Source: Pelobacter sp. (GTDB taxonomy: Bacteria; Desulfobacterota; Desulfuromonadia; Geobacterales; Pseudopelobacteraceae). Taken from it: a stretch of 64,000 nt of DNA. This document shows, piece after piece, positions 19,424-28,864 of this stretch. Every line of letters begins with the position of its first letter. Within the stretch, counting starts at the first letter, position 1. The position numbers and the translations under genes are program-made. Location of the stretch: NCBI GenBank assembly GCA_030824515.1, contig JAVBXN010000013.1:62001-126000 (forward strand), given 5' to 3'. The notes below the pieces were generated by a model. The model did not search any database. It saw nothing but the letters and a program-made list of their open reading frames with translations, and had not been told where the DNA came from.

Positions 19424-21274
19424 ATGAGGCTCGTCATCACCATAACGGCTCTGCAACTATTTACAGCAACCGCCTTTGCCGGCGATCACTCCTCTGCCAC
19501 CAGCGAACCAGGAGCCGCAATGGCGCCCCTGCCGCCGGTACTTGTCGCGGCAGGACAGGAAGGTTATCGATCCGGCGGAATCTGCCCCTATCGCAAGGAT
19601 TCCCCGGCCTTCCATTTTGAGCCGGCCGACCAGGGGATAACGCCGATCCCGCAGGGAGAGTTCGATTCATCCGCCATCGGCGGCATGGGTTTCCTGAACA
19701 AAAGCTCGCCGGCGATTCCCTCGGGCCCGCATGCGGCCATTAGCGGCGGATACGGTTCATTTGCCACCACCAGGGCATCGTTGCTGGCCTCATACGGCAC
19801 AAAAGCGGCTTCGATCCTGGCGGGCTACGGCCATCGCCGGGCAGACAGCGCGCAGGCTGGGGGCGGAGGGCAGAAGAGTGATGTCTATCCTTCCGGCTAC
19901 GACGCCCGTTACCGCGACGAAACCCGCAGTGGTACCGCCTACGAAAGCCACGCCGGCTACATGCGCCTGCAACTGTCACCTTCCGACTCCACCGACCTTT
20001 CCCTTTCATGGCTGCACATCGAAGCCGAAAACATTCGTCATCCGATGCTGAAACAGGACGGCGTCAGCGACACAAGCAACGCAATCGAGATCTCCGCACG
20101 CCTGAAGCAGCCTCTACCGGCCGTGCGTGGAGTCCGGCTCGCCGGCTATTGGCGCAGCCAGGAGCAGCTGCTGGACAATCGCCTCCGTGAGGCCGCAAGG
20201 CTTCCCAACGGATCCCTGCGATCGTACTCCACCCAGAACATGGCCGAGGTGTTTCAGTACGGAGCCCGGGTTTCGGCCACTCTGCCGACGAGATACTGCG
20301 GAGCAGTTGTGGGCGGAGACTACGGTGTTGTCAATCCCGATGCGATCAATCGCAAGAACAGCGGGACCGTACTGTCAGAATCACCGTTACTGCCGGATGT
20401 GACGATTGAAACCGGCGGAGTTTTCCTGACATGTGGATCCGCTCCGATTGAAAAGCTTTCAATCTCCGGGGGTCTGCGGGGAGACATGGTCTATGCCAGA
20501 GCAGGGAAAGCCCCAAATTCTCCGTCTGCAGAATATGTGGAGCCAAGCGGTTGGCTGAGGGGCAATTGGCGGCCGAAGGACGGCCTGGAGCTGGCGATAA
20601 CCTTCGGCTCGGCCCTGAAATATCCCACGGCCCAGGAACTTTACATCGGAGTCGTATCCCCCTCTTCCCAGCTCGGCAACCCACAACTGGCGCCAGCCCG
20701 TTCCTACCGACCGGAGTTTTCATTTGATTACCGCAGCAACTTGTTAACCGTTCACGGCTATGCATTCTGGTCAAGAATCGATAGCTATATCGCTCTCTAT
20801 CAACTGAATCCGACAACCAGGAGTTATCGCAACGTCGAAGCGGAACTGTGGGGAACCGGCGTTTCCGCGGAGCTGAAACTTGCAGCCACACTGAAACTTG
20901 ACCTGTCTCTCGAATACAGCCATGGCGACGTCCTGACCTGGTCGCGGCCGTTGCCGGAAACAGCTCCACTGACAGGCAGCACATCGATCGGGTACGACAA
21001 CGGCCGTCTTTTCACATCGCTGACGGAGCGTTTTTCGTCCCGCCAATGGCGCACCGATAGTTCCATTGGCGAGCAATCCAACGCATCGTGGGCCGTCACC
21101 GACATCAAGGCCGGCTATCGTTCCAGGAATCTGACTCTGTCCATAGGCATAGATAACCTGGCAGACACCCGTTACAGCACCCATCTGCTGCACCTGCGGG
21201 ATCCGCTGGCAACCGGCATCAGGACTCCCGAGAGTGGCCGCCTTGCCTGGGGAATGCTGGAGATTTTCATATAG
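19424..21274 (+). CDS. TonB-dependent-receptor-like outer membrane barrel
   Basis: 616 residues with a signal peptide (to about 20), GAGGGG before the ATG. From about residue 95 the sequence shows the alternating strands of a TonB-receptor barrel, starting at AAISGGYGSF and including the LEIFI C-terminal strand and a late IDNLADTRYSTH motif typical of this family; it most resembles the copper-receptor/OprC branch. The plug looks shortened: only about 70 residues lie between APLPPVLVAAG and the barrel, where about 130 are usual. It sits between two PhnD/sensor pairs, so it could admit or sense the ligand they detect. No internal frameshift is seen. Confidence 0.78.
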   Translation: MRLVITITALQLFTATAFAGDHSSATSEPGAAMAPLPPVLVAAGQEGYRSGGICPYRKDSPAFHFEPADQGITPIPQGEFDSSAIGGMGFLNKSSPAIPSGPHAAISGGYGSFATTRASLLASYGTKAASILAGYGHRRADSAQAGGGGQKSDVYPSGYDARYRDETRSGTAYESHAGYMRLQLSPSDSTDLSLSWLHIEAENIRHPMLKQDGVSDTSNAIEISARLKQPLPAVRGVRLAGYWRSQEQLLDNRLREAARLPNGSLRSYSTQNMAEVFQYGARVSATLPTRYCGAVVGGDYGVVNPDAINRKNSGTVLSESPLLPDVTIETGGVFLTCGSAPIEKLSISGGLRGDMVYARAGKAPNSPSAEYVEPSGWLRGNWRPKDGLELAITFGSALKYPTAQELYIGVVSPSSQLGNPQLAPARSYRPEFSFDYRSNLLTVHGYAFWSRIDSYIALYQLNPTTRSYRNVEAELWGTGVSAELKLAATLKLDLSLEYSHGDVLTWSRPLPETAPLTGSTSIGYDNGRLFTSLTERFSSRQWRTDSSIGEQSNASWAVTDIKAGYRSRNLTLSIGIDNLADTRYSTHLLHLRDPLATGIRTPESGRLAWGMLEIFI

Positions 21275-21389
21275 CGATTCAATCTCGTATTTTGCACTCA
21301 GCAATCATTCCGCTTGAGCAGGAACCACAAATGCCGAATGCGGAACTGGCAAACCCAAAGCTGTTTTCGTGGAAAGGGGGACTCCGGAT

Positions 21390-22238
21390 ATGCAGAATTT
21401 GAAAGTATTCCTGTTTGCCTGTCTGTTGCCGGTTACGTTTGCAATAGCTGCAAACACGCCGGTATCCGCCGCAACGGGAAAAGCCTACACCATTGCCGTT
21501 ATCCCCTCGGCCCCGCCGGTAGCACTGCACAAGCAGTGGACCCCTTTTGTGGAGCGCCTCTCCCGGGAAACCGGCCTTGAGTTCCAACTCAAGATGTACG
21601 AAAAAATGGCCGAATTCGAACGTGACATCTGGAGCGGCACACCGGATTTCATCTTCTCCTCGCCGATCCAGACCGTGGTGGCCCGCAAGACCAACGGATA
21701 CGTGCCGCTGGTACGAGGCGGCAAAGATATATCGGTAGGCCTCTTCGTACGCAAGGAAGCCCCGTTCAAGAGCATCGACGATCTGGCCGGCAAGAGCATC
21801 TCCTTTGTCGGTAACAAGAATCTCTGCAGTGTCTTCATTCAGCACATGATGGGAGAGTACAGGAATAAATTGTCCTTCAACAGGGAATATACCGGATCAA
21901 CCAAAAACGTGATCATCAATGTGCTCCTGGGCAAGAGCGCAGCCGGAGCGGTGTTCATTCCTGAACTGGCGAGAGAGTCTGAAGATACCCGCAAGCAGCT
22001 GCGCGAAATACTGGTGACGCCGGCAATCGCACCCCACCCGCTCAGCTCACACCCGCGCGTGCCCCGGGCTGCACAGGAGGCGGTAAAGAGCGCCTCACTG
22101 GCCATTGCAGCGGCCAGCGGCGGCAGCGAACTGTTCAGGTCCCTTCGCATGGATGCCCCGGTAGCGGCAAACTATGATCGCGATTACAGGAATCTGGAAG
22201 AGATCGATATCGAGGGTCTCACCAATTGGGGAAAATAG
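21390..22238 (+). CDS. PhnD-like periplasmic binding protein (second)
   Basis: 282 residues from ATG 21390, chosen over the in-frame GTG at 21369 because AAAGGGGG lies 10 bases upstream. Signal peptide to about residue 30 (ending PVSAA), then YTIAVIPSAPPVALHKQW and the family segments FSSPIQTVVARK and IDDLAGKSISFVG. Distantly related to the protein at 15760. One base separates its stop from the start of a membrane PAS sensor, so it again pairs with a sensor rather than a transporter. Confidence 0.87.
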   Translation: MQNLKVFLFACLLPVTFAIAANTPVSAATGKAYTIAVIPSAPPVALHKQWTPFVERLSRETGLEFQLKMYEKMAEFERDIWSGTPDFIFSSPIQTVVARKTNGYVPLVRGGKDISVGLFVRKEAPFKSIDDLAGKSISFVGNKNLCSVFIQHMMGEYRNKLSFNREYTGSTKNVIINVLLGKSAAGAVFIPELARESEDTRKQLREILVTPAIAPHPLSSHPRVPRAAQEAVKSASLAIAAASGGSELFRSLRMDAPVAANYDRDYRNLEEIDIEGLTNWGK

Positions 22239-22239
22239 C

Positions 22240-23904
22240 ATGTCATTCCTGCCGAAACGACTACATGCGCAGATTATCCTGATCGTCTCGTGCATCCTGA
22301 TAATCACCGGCGTAATCACCGGCTGGATCACCGCCAGGAATCAGACAGCAGGCCTTCTGGCTGCCAAGCGCGCGGATGCTTCAATCATGGCCAGGAACTT
22401 TGCCGAAAGCTGCGCCCACCAACTGTTGGTCCAGGACTACGCCGAACTGGAATCGTTTCTGGTCAAATCGGCGGAATCACCCGACATCCGTCGGATCCAA
22501 CTATGCGAACCGGACGGGGCCCTGGTCTGGGATGTCGTACACGACCCCGGTGGACAACCGTTTGCAAAAACCGGACTGGCCCGCCTCACCCCGCCCGGAT
22601 CCGGCTCGGCAGTGATCATCCAGGAAACCGGCCAGTTGGTCATCTGGCAGCCTGTCATGGCGGGAAACCTGCTCGGCTGGCTCAAAGCGGACTTCAGCCT
22701 GTCGGCCATCCGGGAAGCACATACCAGAACCTGGCGGAAGAGCCTGTTCCTGGCCATGACCTGGGTCGCCTGCAGCTCCTTTCTGATTGTTCTGCTACTG
22801 CGCCCGATAGCCAGGTCTATAGAAAAACTGACCGCATTTTCCAAACAGCTTGACGAGCATAAGGGGGCACAGATCTCCGTCACCGGCCAGTCTCTGGAAA
22901 TTTTTGAACTGGGAGAATCCCTGAACGAAGCCTCGGCAAAACTTCTGTCAACGGAACGACAGATTCTAGCTGAACGGGAACGATTGCAGAAGAGCGAAGA
23001 AAATTACCGGCGGTTGCTTGTTACGATTCAAGAGGGAATCTGGGTTATCGATACGGAGGGGGTGACCACCTTCGTCAATCCGCGCATGGCCGAGATTCTG
23101 GGGTACACGGCCGACGAAATGATCGGCAAGCATCTTTACAGCTTCATGGATGAACAGGGTCGGCAAATTGCCGAACGCAATATCGAACGGCGAAAGCAGG
23201 GCGTAAAAGAGCGGCACGATTTCGAGTTTATCAGAAAGAACGGGGAACGGATTTTCACCAGGCTCGAAACCGGGCCGATACTTGGCGAGGCCGGGGAATA
23301 CGCCGGGTCAATCGCCGCCGTTGCCGATATAACCGATACCAGAAAAGCGAACCTGCAACTCCACGCCAGCGAGCAGGCCTTTCGCGCCGTTGTGGAAAAC
23401 TCGCCCGATGTCATCGTGCGCTATGACCGGGAAGGAAGGCGCATATACGTAAATCCCGAATTTGAAAGGGCCAACCACATCACTGCAGAGCAGGTGCTGG
23501 GCAAGAAACCGGCGGAACTCTTGACAGAGCTGGCGCCCATGGCCGAGTTTTTTACGGAAAAGCTGATGCTGGCGATGGAGTTCGGTGCCATCACAAAGAT
23601 CGACCTCTCCTGGGTCAAAGACGGCAAACCGGTCTGCTGGTATGTGCGGGTAGTGCCGGAATTCGATGAGGAAGGCACGGTGGTGAGCGCGCTTACCATC
23701 TGGAGCGATATCTCGGAGCGCAAGCAGATCGAGGAGGAGATTCGCAGACTCAACGAAGAGCTCGAACAGCGGGTGCAGGAAAGAACCGCCGAACTGGAGC
23801 AGACAAATGAGGAGTTGCACAAGTTGAACCGGCTCTTCGTCGGACGTGAATTGCGCATGATCGAGCTGAAGGAGAGGATCAGGGAGCTGGAGGGTAAAGG
23901 GTAA
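22240..23904 (+). CDS. Membrane PAS-PAS sensor without kinase domain
   Basis: 554 residues from ATG 22240. Two membrane helices (about 11-31 and 168-188) enclose a periplasmic sensor region; a HAMP-like stretch, PAS 1 (about 253-370) and PAS 2 (about 380-495) follow, then a coiled coil ([17 protein letters not shown]) and the tail NRLFVGRELRMIELKERI at the very end. There is no HisKA, HATPase, GGDEF or EAL domain. The frame ends cleanly at a stop; the kinase is not a frameshifted remnant downstream. It may act by hetero-association with the kinase at 26167, which has a similar coiled coil. Confidence 0.88.
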   Translation: MSFLPKRLHAQIILIVSCILIITGVITGWITARNQTAGLLAAKRADASIMARNFAESCAHQLLVQDYAELESFLVKSAESPDIRRIQLCEPDGALVWDVVHDPGGQPFAKTGLARLTPPGSGSAVIIQETGQLVIWQPVMAGNLLGWLKADFSLSAIREAHTRTWRKSLFLAMTWVACSSFLIVLLLRPIARSIEKLTAFSKQLDEHKGAQISVTGQSLEIFELGESLNEASAKLLSTERQILAERERLQKSEENYRRLLVTIQEGIWVIDTEGVTTFVNPRMAEILGYTADEMIGKHLYSFMDEQGRQIAERNIERRKQGVKERHDFEFIRKNGERIFTRLETGPILGEAGEYAGSIAAVADITDTRKANLQLHASEQAFRAVVENSPDVIVRYDREGRRIYVNPEFERANHITAEQVLGKKPAELLTELAPMAEFFTEKLMLAMEFGAITKIDLSWVKDGKPVCWYVRVVPEFDEEGTVVSALTIWSDISERKQIEEEIRRLNEELEQRVQERTAELEQTNEELHKLNRLFVGRELRMIELKERIRELEGKG

Positions 23905-23954
23905 TGCGTGCCGAAGGCAGGTGCTTCACATGAATACTGCAAAGGGAAAAAGTT

Positions 23955-26138
23955 ATGGCACTGGGACACGATCAATCCGTAATCGCCGCCCTGAAACAAG
24001 CGCAACAGGCCTTGACAGGGGAGAAAGAATTCAGCCGCTGCCTGCTTGAGAGCATGGCGGACGGCGTGGTTGCCTGCGATTCAAACGGGATCCTGACGCT
24101 GTTCAACCGTTCGGCGCGTGAATGGCACGGACTTGACGCCCTGGGACTGCCACCCGATGAATGGGCTCAGCACTATGACCTGTTCCGGATGGACGGTATC
24201 ACCCCGCTTCCGGCGGAGGAGATACCGCTTGCCCGGGCCATCAAGGGAGAGGTCGTCAGGGATGCGGGGATGGCGATCAAGGCAAAGGGGCAGCCGATTC
24301 GATTCATCCTCGCCAACGGCAGCGTGATACTGGACGAGGCCGGCCATAAGCTCGGCGCGGTTGTTATCATGCGTGACGTTACGGAGTTCAGGCGCCTGGA
24401 ACAGGAACTCCGCAAGTCGAACGAGGAACTTGAAAAGCGGGTGGAGAAACGGACTGAGGAGTTGCGAAAAACGGCCGGAGATCTGAACGAAGCCCAGCGT
24501 ATTGCCCATATAGGGAGCTGGGAATTGGATCTCCTGACAAATCAGCTCTTCTGGTCGGATGAGATTTATCGCATATTTGAAATCGATCCGGAAGAGTTTG
24601 GCGCTTCGTATGAGGCTTTTCTGCAGACGATTCATCCAGATGACCGGGAGTACGTCAACGCCGCATATACCGATTCAGTTAGAACCCGGACCTCCTACTC
24701 CATTGACCATCGTCTGCTGCTGGCCGGAGGCCGGATAAAGTATGTCCATGAGCATTGTGAGACATTCTATGATAATGACAAGCCGATCCGGTCGGCAGGA
24801 ACCGTCCAGGACATTACCGGACAAAAGCTGGCGGAGGAAGAACGCTCGCTAAACCTCAGGTATTTCGAGAGCATGGACAAGGTCAACCGCGCCATCCAGG
24901 CAGCAACGGACCTGGAAGGGATGCTGGGCGATGTGCTCGATGCCGTGCTGCAAGTCTTTGACTGCGACCGGGCCTTCCTGCTCTATCCATGCGATCCCGG
25001 AGCGCCCTCATGGAGTGTTCCCGTGGAACGTTGCAAACCGGAATACCCGGGCGTCCTTGAACTCGGCATTGAGGTGCCGACGGGCAGCGATGTCGCGCAG
25101 ACATTCAGGATACTGCTGGAGGCAGATATTCCTGTCCAGTTCGGCCCGGGCACACAGCACCCGTTGCCGGCCGATACTTCCGAGCGTTTCGGTTTCAAGA
25201 ATTTTATGTCCATAGCTTTCCGCCCCAAGATCGGCAGCCCATGGCAATTCGGCCTCCATCAATGTTCCCGCGTGCGGAACTGGACTGCGGAAGAGGAACG
25301 GCTCTTCCGGGAAATTGCCAGGCGACTGGCAGACGGTCTCAACACCATGTTGATATATCGCGATTTGCAGAAAAGCGAGCAGCGTTACCGCCTCGTATTC
25401 AGGAACTCGCCTGTCTCGATCTGGGAAGAGGACTTCTCCGGGGTCAAGGCGCTGCTGGACAGCCTGAAGCAGGAGGGAGTGACTGATATCGAGGCCCACT
25501 TCCAACGGCATCCGGAAGTCATCCGCCAATGCGCACAGCTGGTCAAGGTCGTCGACGTGAACGAGGCAGCGCTCGTCCTGCACGGCGCCGCCAGCAGGGA
25601 AGCCCTGCTGGCGGGTCTGATCGATACCTTCACAGAAGAATCGTTCGACACGTTCCGCGCGGAACTGGCCTGCCTCTGGAACGGGACGAACGTGATGATA
25701 CGGGATGCCGCCGTCAGAACGCTGACGGGCGAACGGCGGGACGTGACCGTCTATTTAGCGGTCTGTCCGGGTTACGAGAATTCGTTAGGCAAAATCTTCG
25801 TCTCGCTCATCGACATCACCGAGCGCAAACGTGTCGAGGAGGAGCTGCGTCTCCAGACGGTCGAACTTGAAGAAGAAGTGGCGGAACGGCAGATGACGCA
25901 GGAGAATCTCCAGGAAAAAGCGCTCTTGCTGGAGGAAGAAATTGAAAAGCGCCAAAAAACGCAGGAAGAGCTGGAGCAATTAAACAAGACACTTGAGCAG
26001 CGTGTCAAGGAGCGCACAATTGAGCTTGAGGAAAAAAACATGGAGTTGCACAAGATGAACCGGATCTTTGTCGGCCGGGAGCTGCGAATGGTGGAGCTAA
26101 AGGAGCGGATCAGGGAGCTGGAAGGAAAAAAGAAATGA
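23955..26138 (+). CDS. Cytoplasmic PAS-PAS-GAF-PAS protein without kinase domain
   Basis: 727 residues, no membrane helix. PAS 1 (about 25-150), coiled coil, PAS 2 with the PAC-type IHPDDREYV motif (about 180-295), GAF (about 315-475), PAS 3 (about 480-625), a long coiled coil and the end motif NRIFVGRELRMVELKERI shared with the proteins at 22240 and 32107. No catalytic domain. It would integrate several cytoplasmic signals and pass them by protein contact. Starts 50 bases after the preceding stop, within the presumed operon. Confidence 0.88.
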   Translation: MALGHDQSVIAALKQAQQALTGEKEFSRCLLESMADGVVACDSNGILTLFNRSAREWHGLDALGLPPDEWAQHYDLFRMDGITPLPAEEIPLARAIKGEVVRDAGMAIKAKGQPIRFILANGSVILDEAGHKLGAVVIMRDVTEFRRLEQELRKSNEELEKRVEKRTEELRKTAGDLNEAQRIAHIGSWELDLLTNQLFWSDEIYRIFEIDPEEFGASYEAFLQTIHPDDREYVNAAYTDSVRTRTSYSIDHRLLLAGGRIKYVHEHCETFYDNDKPIRSAGTVQDITGQKLAEEERSLNLRYFESMDKVNRAIQAATDLEGMLGDVLDAVLQVFDCDRAFLLYPCDPGAPSWSVPVERCKPEYPGVLELGIEVPTGSDVAQTFRILLEADIPVQFGPGTQHPLPADTSERFGFKNFMSIAFRPKIGSPWQFGLHQCSRVRNWTAEEERLFREIARRLADGLNTMLIYRDLQKSEQRYRLVFRNSPVSIWEEDFSGVKALLDSLKQEGVTDIEAHFQRHPEVIRQCAQLVKVVDVNEAALVLHGAASREALLAGLIDTFTEESFDTFRAELACLWNGTNVMIRDAAVRTLTGERRDVTVYLAVCPGYENSLGKIFVSLIDITERKRVEEELRLQTVELEEEVAERQMTQENLQEKALLLEEEIEKRQKTQEELEQLNKTLEQRVKERTIELEEKNMELHKMNRIFVGRELRMVELKERIRELEGKKK

Positions 26139-26166
26139 CCGGGCAAAAAAGGAACAGGGAACCGTC

Positions 26167-27720
26167 ATGATCATTCTGATAGTTGAAGACGGCAACAGAG
26201 ACCGGAAATTGTTGCGTTACACATTTGAACACTATGGTTGTACGGTTATCGAGGCAAGAGACGGAGAAGAAGGACTCCATCTGGCCTCTCGCCATAAACC
26301 GGATATCATCATTTCGGATGCCCTCATGCCGCGCATGGACGGCTTTCAGTTGCTTCGGGCGCTTAAAACAGATCCTGAACTCGCATCGATCCCCTTCATT
26401 TTCTACTCATCCGCGTACACCGGCGAAAAGGAGACCGAATTAGCCTTTTCACTCGGAGCGGAGGCTGCCGTCGCCAAACCGATTGAACCTGCGCAACTCT
26501 GGGAAAAAACCTGTGCGGTCATGAGAGAATGGGAAGCACGCCACAAAAAACCGGCCCATCCGGCAATGGACGGTAATGACGAGCAGTATCTACGCGAATA
26601 CAGCACTATTGTAGCTACAAAGCTGGAAGAAAAGGTCAGGGAGCTGGAAGAGGCGCTGGCAGAGCGTCAAATGGCTCAGGAGAGTCTTCAGGAGCAGGCC
26701 ATTTTGTTGAAAGCAGAGGTCGAAAAACGCCAACAAGCTCAGGAAAAGCTGGAAACACTGAACGAGAACCTGGAACAGCGCGTCCAGGAAAGGACTGCCG
26801 AGCTACGAGAAAAAAATGCCGAAGTGCAGCAGGCCTATGATGACCTGAAAAGGCTTCAGGTACAACTGCTCCAGCAGGACAAGATGGCCTCCATCGGCCA
26901 ACTGGCTGCCGGAGTGGCTCATGAGATCAACAACCCGATGGGGTTCATCATCAGTAATCTTGGGAGTCTGGGCAAGTATGTGGATAAGCTGACCGCATAC
27001 CTGAATGTTGATGAAGAACTGCTGGCGGGAGGTGATCCGGCGATACGGGAAGCGGCGATGAACGAACGGCGGAAGCACAAGATCGAGCATATCTGCAAGG
27101 ACATGCCTGAGCTGATAAAAGAATCAGCGGATGGGGCGCAGCGTGTCCGCCAGATTGTTCAGGATTTAAAAAGTTTTTCCAGAATAAACGGTACGGAGTT
27201 TGCCAATGCCGACATCAACGAGGGGCTGGAGAGCACCCTCTCTATTGCCTGGAACGAACTGAAATACAAAGCAGCCGTAACCAGGGAATTCGGCCAAATC
27301 CCCTTGGTCTGGTGCAACCTGGGTCAACTCAACCAGGTCTTTCTGAACATCCTGGTGAACGCGGCCCATGCCATCAAAGAGCAGGGAGAAATCCGAATCA
27401 CAACCAAGGCTGAGGAGGGATTCGTAAAAATCGTCATCAGCGATACCGGCAGCGGCATTGCACCGGAACATTTGAAGCGGATCTTCGACCCATTCTTCAC
27501 CACCAAGGAGGTTGGGAAGGGAACCGGTCTCGGCCTGGCCATCGCCTACGATATCGTAGTCAACAAGCATGGCGGCAGCATTGATGTCAAGAGCGAACCG
27601 GGCAAGGGGAGCGCTTTTACGATTGCGCTACCGGTGGGAAACAAGAACAAGCCTGGCAAGGGAGGAGATCTCCATGAAGAAACGGATCAGGGAGCTGGCG
27701 AATGCAACGGATTAGTATGA
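26167..27720 (+). CDS. REC-coiled coil-histidine kinase
   Basis: 517 residues. An N-terminal receiver (1-120; Asp51 in [12 protein letters not shown]), a coiled coil (about 150-235) resembling the tails of the upstream PAS proteins, a HisKA-type helix pair with His252 in [11 protein letters not shown], and HATPase with DTGSGIAPE and GTGLGLAI. Soluble. As the first complete kinase after two kinase-less sensors, it is the natural catalytic partner for them. Its receiver and linker are closely related to the start of the protein at 41608. Confidence 0.92.
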   Translation: MIILIVEDGNRDRKLLRYTFEHYGCTVIEARDGEEGLHLASRHKPDIIISDALMPRMDGFQLLRALKTDPELASIPFIFYSSAYTGEKETELAFSLGAEAAVAKPIEPAQLWEKTCAVMREWEARHKKPAHPAMDGNDEQYLREYSTIVATKLEEKVRELEEALAERQMAQESLQEQAILLKAEVEKRQQAQEKLETLNENLEQRVQERTAELREKNAEVQQAYDDLKRLQVQLLQQDKMASIGQLAAGVAHEINNPMGFIISNLGSLGKYVDKLTAYLNVDEELLAGGDPAIREAAMNERRKHKIEHICKDMPELIKESADGAQRVRQIVQDLKSFSRINGTEFANADINEGLESTLSIAWNELKYKAAVTREFGQIPLVWCNLGQLNQVFLNILVNAAHAIKEQGEIRITTKAEEGFVKIVISDTGSGIAPEHLKRIFDPFFTTKEVGKGTGLGLAIAYDIVVNKHGGSIDVKSEPGKGSAFTIALPVGNKNKPGKGGDLHEETDQGAGECNGLV

Positions 27721-28859
27721 ACGTCAGGTTTCGAGTAAAAATCATGCGATACAAAAACCCCGTTCTGGCAGCCATTATCATGCTGTTGGTTACAACCCTG
27801 CTGAGCAGCCTGGCAATTGCGCAGGATTCATTCGTTGCCGGGGCGAAGCGCTACACCGCCCTTGTTTCCAGGCCCAATCCTCCCTGGGACGGGCCAACCA
27901 CCGGGCCGTCCGCCCGACGCAACAAGTCCGTCATTTATGTATCCGCCGGCCAGGATAATGGCGGAGCCCGCGGTGTCGGCCAAGGCGCCGCGGAGGCGGC
28001 AAAAGTCATTGGATGGCACTTTCGCCTGATCGACGGCCAGGGCACCGCGTCAGGCAGAAGGAATGCGCTGCTGCAGGCGGCCGGCCTCAAACCGGATGGC
28101 ATCATACTAGGCACTATCGACGCCATGGAGCAGGCGGATGTGATCAGGAGAATAGCGGCCAGTGGGATCAAGATAGTAGGTTGGCATGCCCTGGGGAAAC
28201 CGGGCCCTGACCGTGATCTGCCGATCTTTACCAATCTCGCCACTGAACCGAAAGATGTCGGCAAGGCCGCCGCCATGTATGCCGTGGCCGACTCCAACGG
28301 CAAAGCGGGGGTGATCCTCTTCAACGATCCCATCTATGCAATCGCCAACGTAAAGACAAACGCCATGCTCGACATTTTTCGCCAGTGCGCCGGCTGCAGT
28401 GTGCTGAGTGTTGAAAATATCCATCTGAAGGATATCCCGGCAACCATGCCGCAACGTACGGCATGGTTGCTGCAGCACCTTGGCAAAAAATGGACGTATT
28501 CACTGGCCGTCAATGATCTCTGGCTTGACGCCATGCCCCCCATCTTTATTGCCGCCGCAATTCCCGGCAACGGTTATCCAAAGAGCATATCCGCCGGAGA
28601 TGGCAGCGAACCGGCGTTCGAGAGGATTCGCAAGAACCGCTACCAGATCGGGACGGTCGCCGAACCTCTGCGTCTTCATGGCTGGCAGGCCATTGACGAA
28701 CTCAACCGTGCCTTTGCCGGGCAGAAGGATAGCGGCTATTCGGCCCCGGTTCACCTGGTGACACCTGCCAATATCAGATTCGACGGCGGCCTGCACAACG
28801 AGTACGACCCTGACAACGGTTACCGGAAGAGATACAGGAAAATCTGGGGAGTGAAATAA
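27702..28859 (+). CDS. Periplasmic sugar-type binding protein (Peripla_BP_4 family)
   Basis: 385 residues. Signal peptide with the hydrophobic core around LAAIIMLLVTTLLSSLAIAQ; mature part has the type I binding fold: VIYVSAGQDNGGARGVGQGA, then GIILGTIDAMEQADVIRRI and the hinge-region repeats as in ribose/AI-2-type proteins. ATG 27702 is preceded by AGGGAG and overlaps the kinase gene by 19 bases; ATG 27717 or 27744 are alternatives. No transporter genes follow; a Cache-type hybrid kinase starts six bases later, so a signalling role is likely. Ligand unknown. Confidence 0.82.
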   Translation: MQRISMNVRFRVKIMRYKNPVLAAIIMLLVTTLLSSLAIAQDSFVAGAKRYTALVSRPNPPWDGPTTGPSARRNKSVIYVSAGQDNGGARGVGQGAAEAAKVIGWHFRLIDGQGTASGRRNALLQAAGLKPDGIILGTIDAMEQADVIRRIAASGIKIVGWHALGKPGPDRDLPIFTNLATEPKDVGKAAAMYAVADSNGKAGVILFNDPIYAIANVKTNAMLDIFRQCAGCSVLSVENIHLKDIPATMPQRTAWLLQHLGKKWTYSLAVNDLWLDAMPPIFIAAAIPGNGYPKSISAGDGSEPAFERIRKNRYQIGTVAEPLRLHGWQAIDELNRAFAGQKDSGYSAPVHLVTPANIRFDGGLHNEYDPDNGYRKRYRKIWGVK

Positions 28860-28864
28860 ACAGC

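Noticed and set aside
22240-26138. Kinase-less PAS proteins as frameshifted kinase pseudogenes
   Set aside because: Both end with an intact conserved tail followed by a proper start of the next gene; no kinase remnant is found in other frames.
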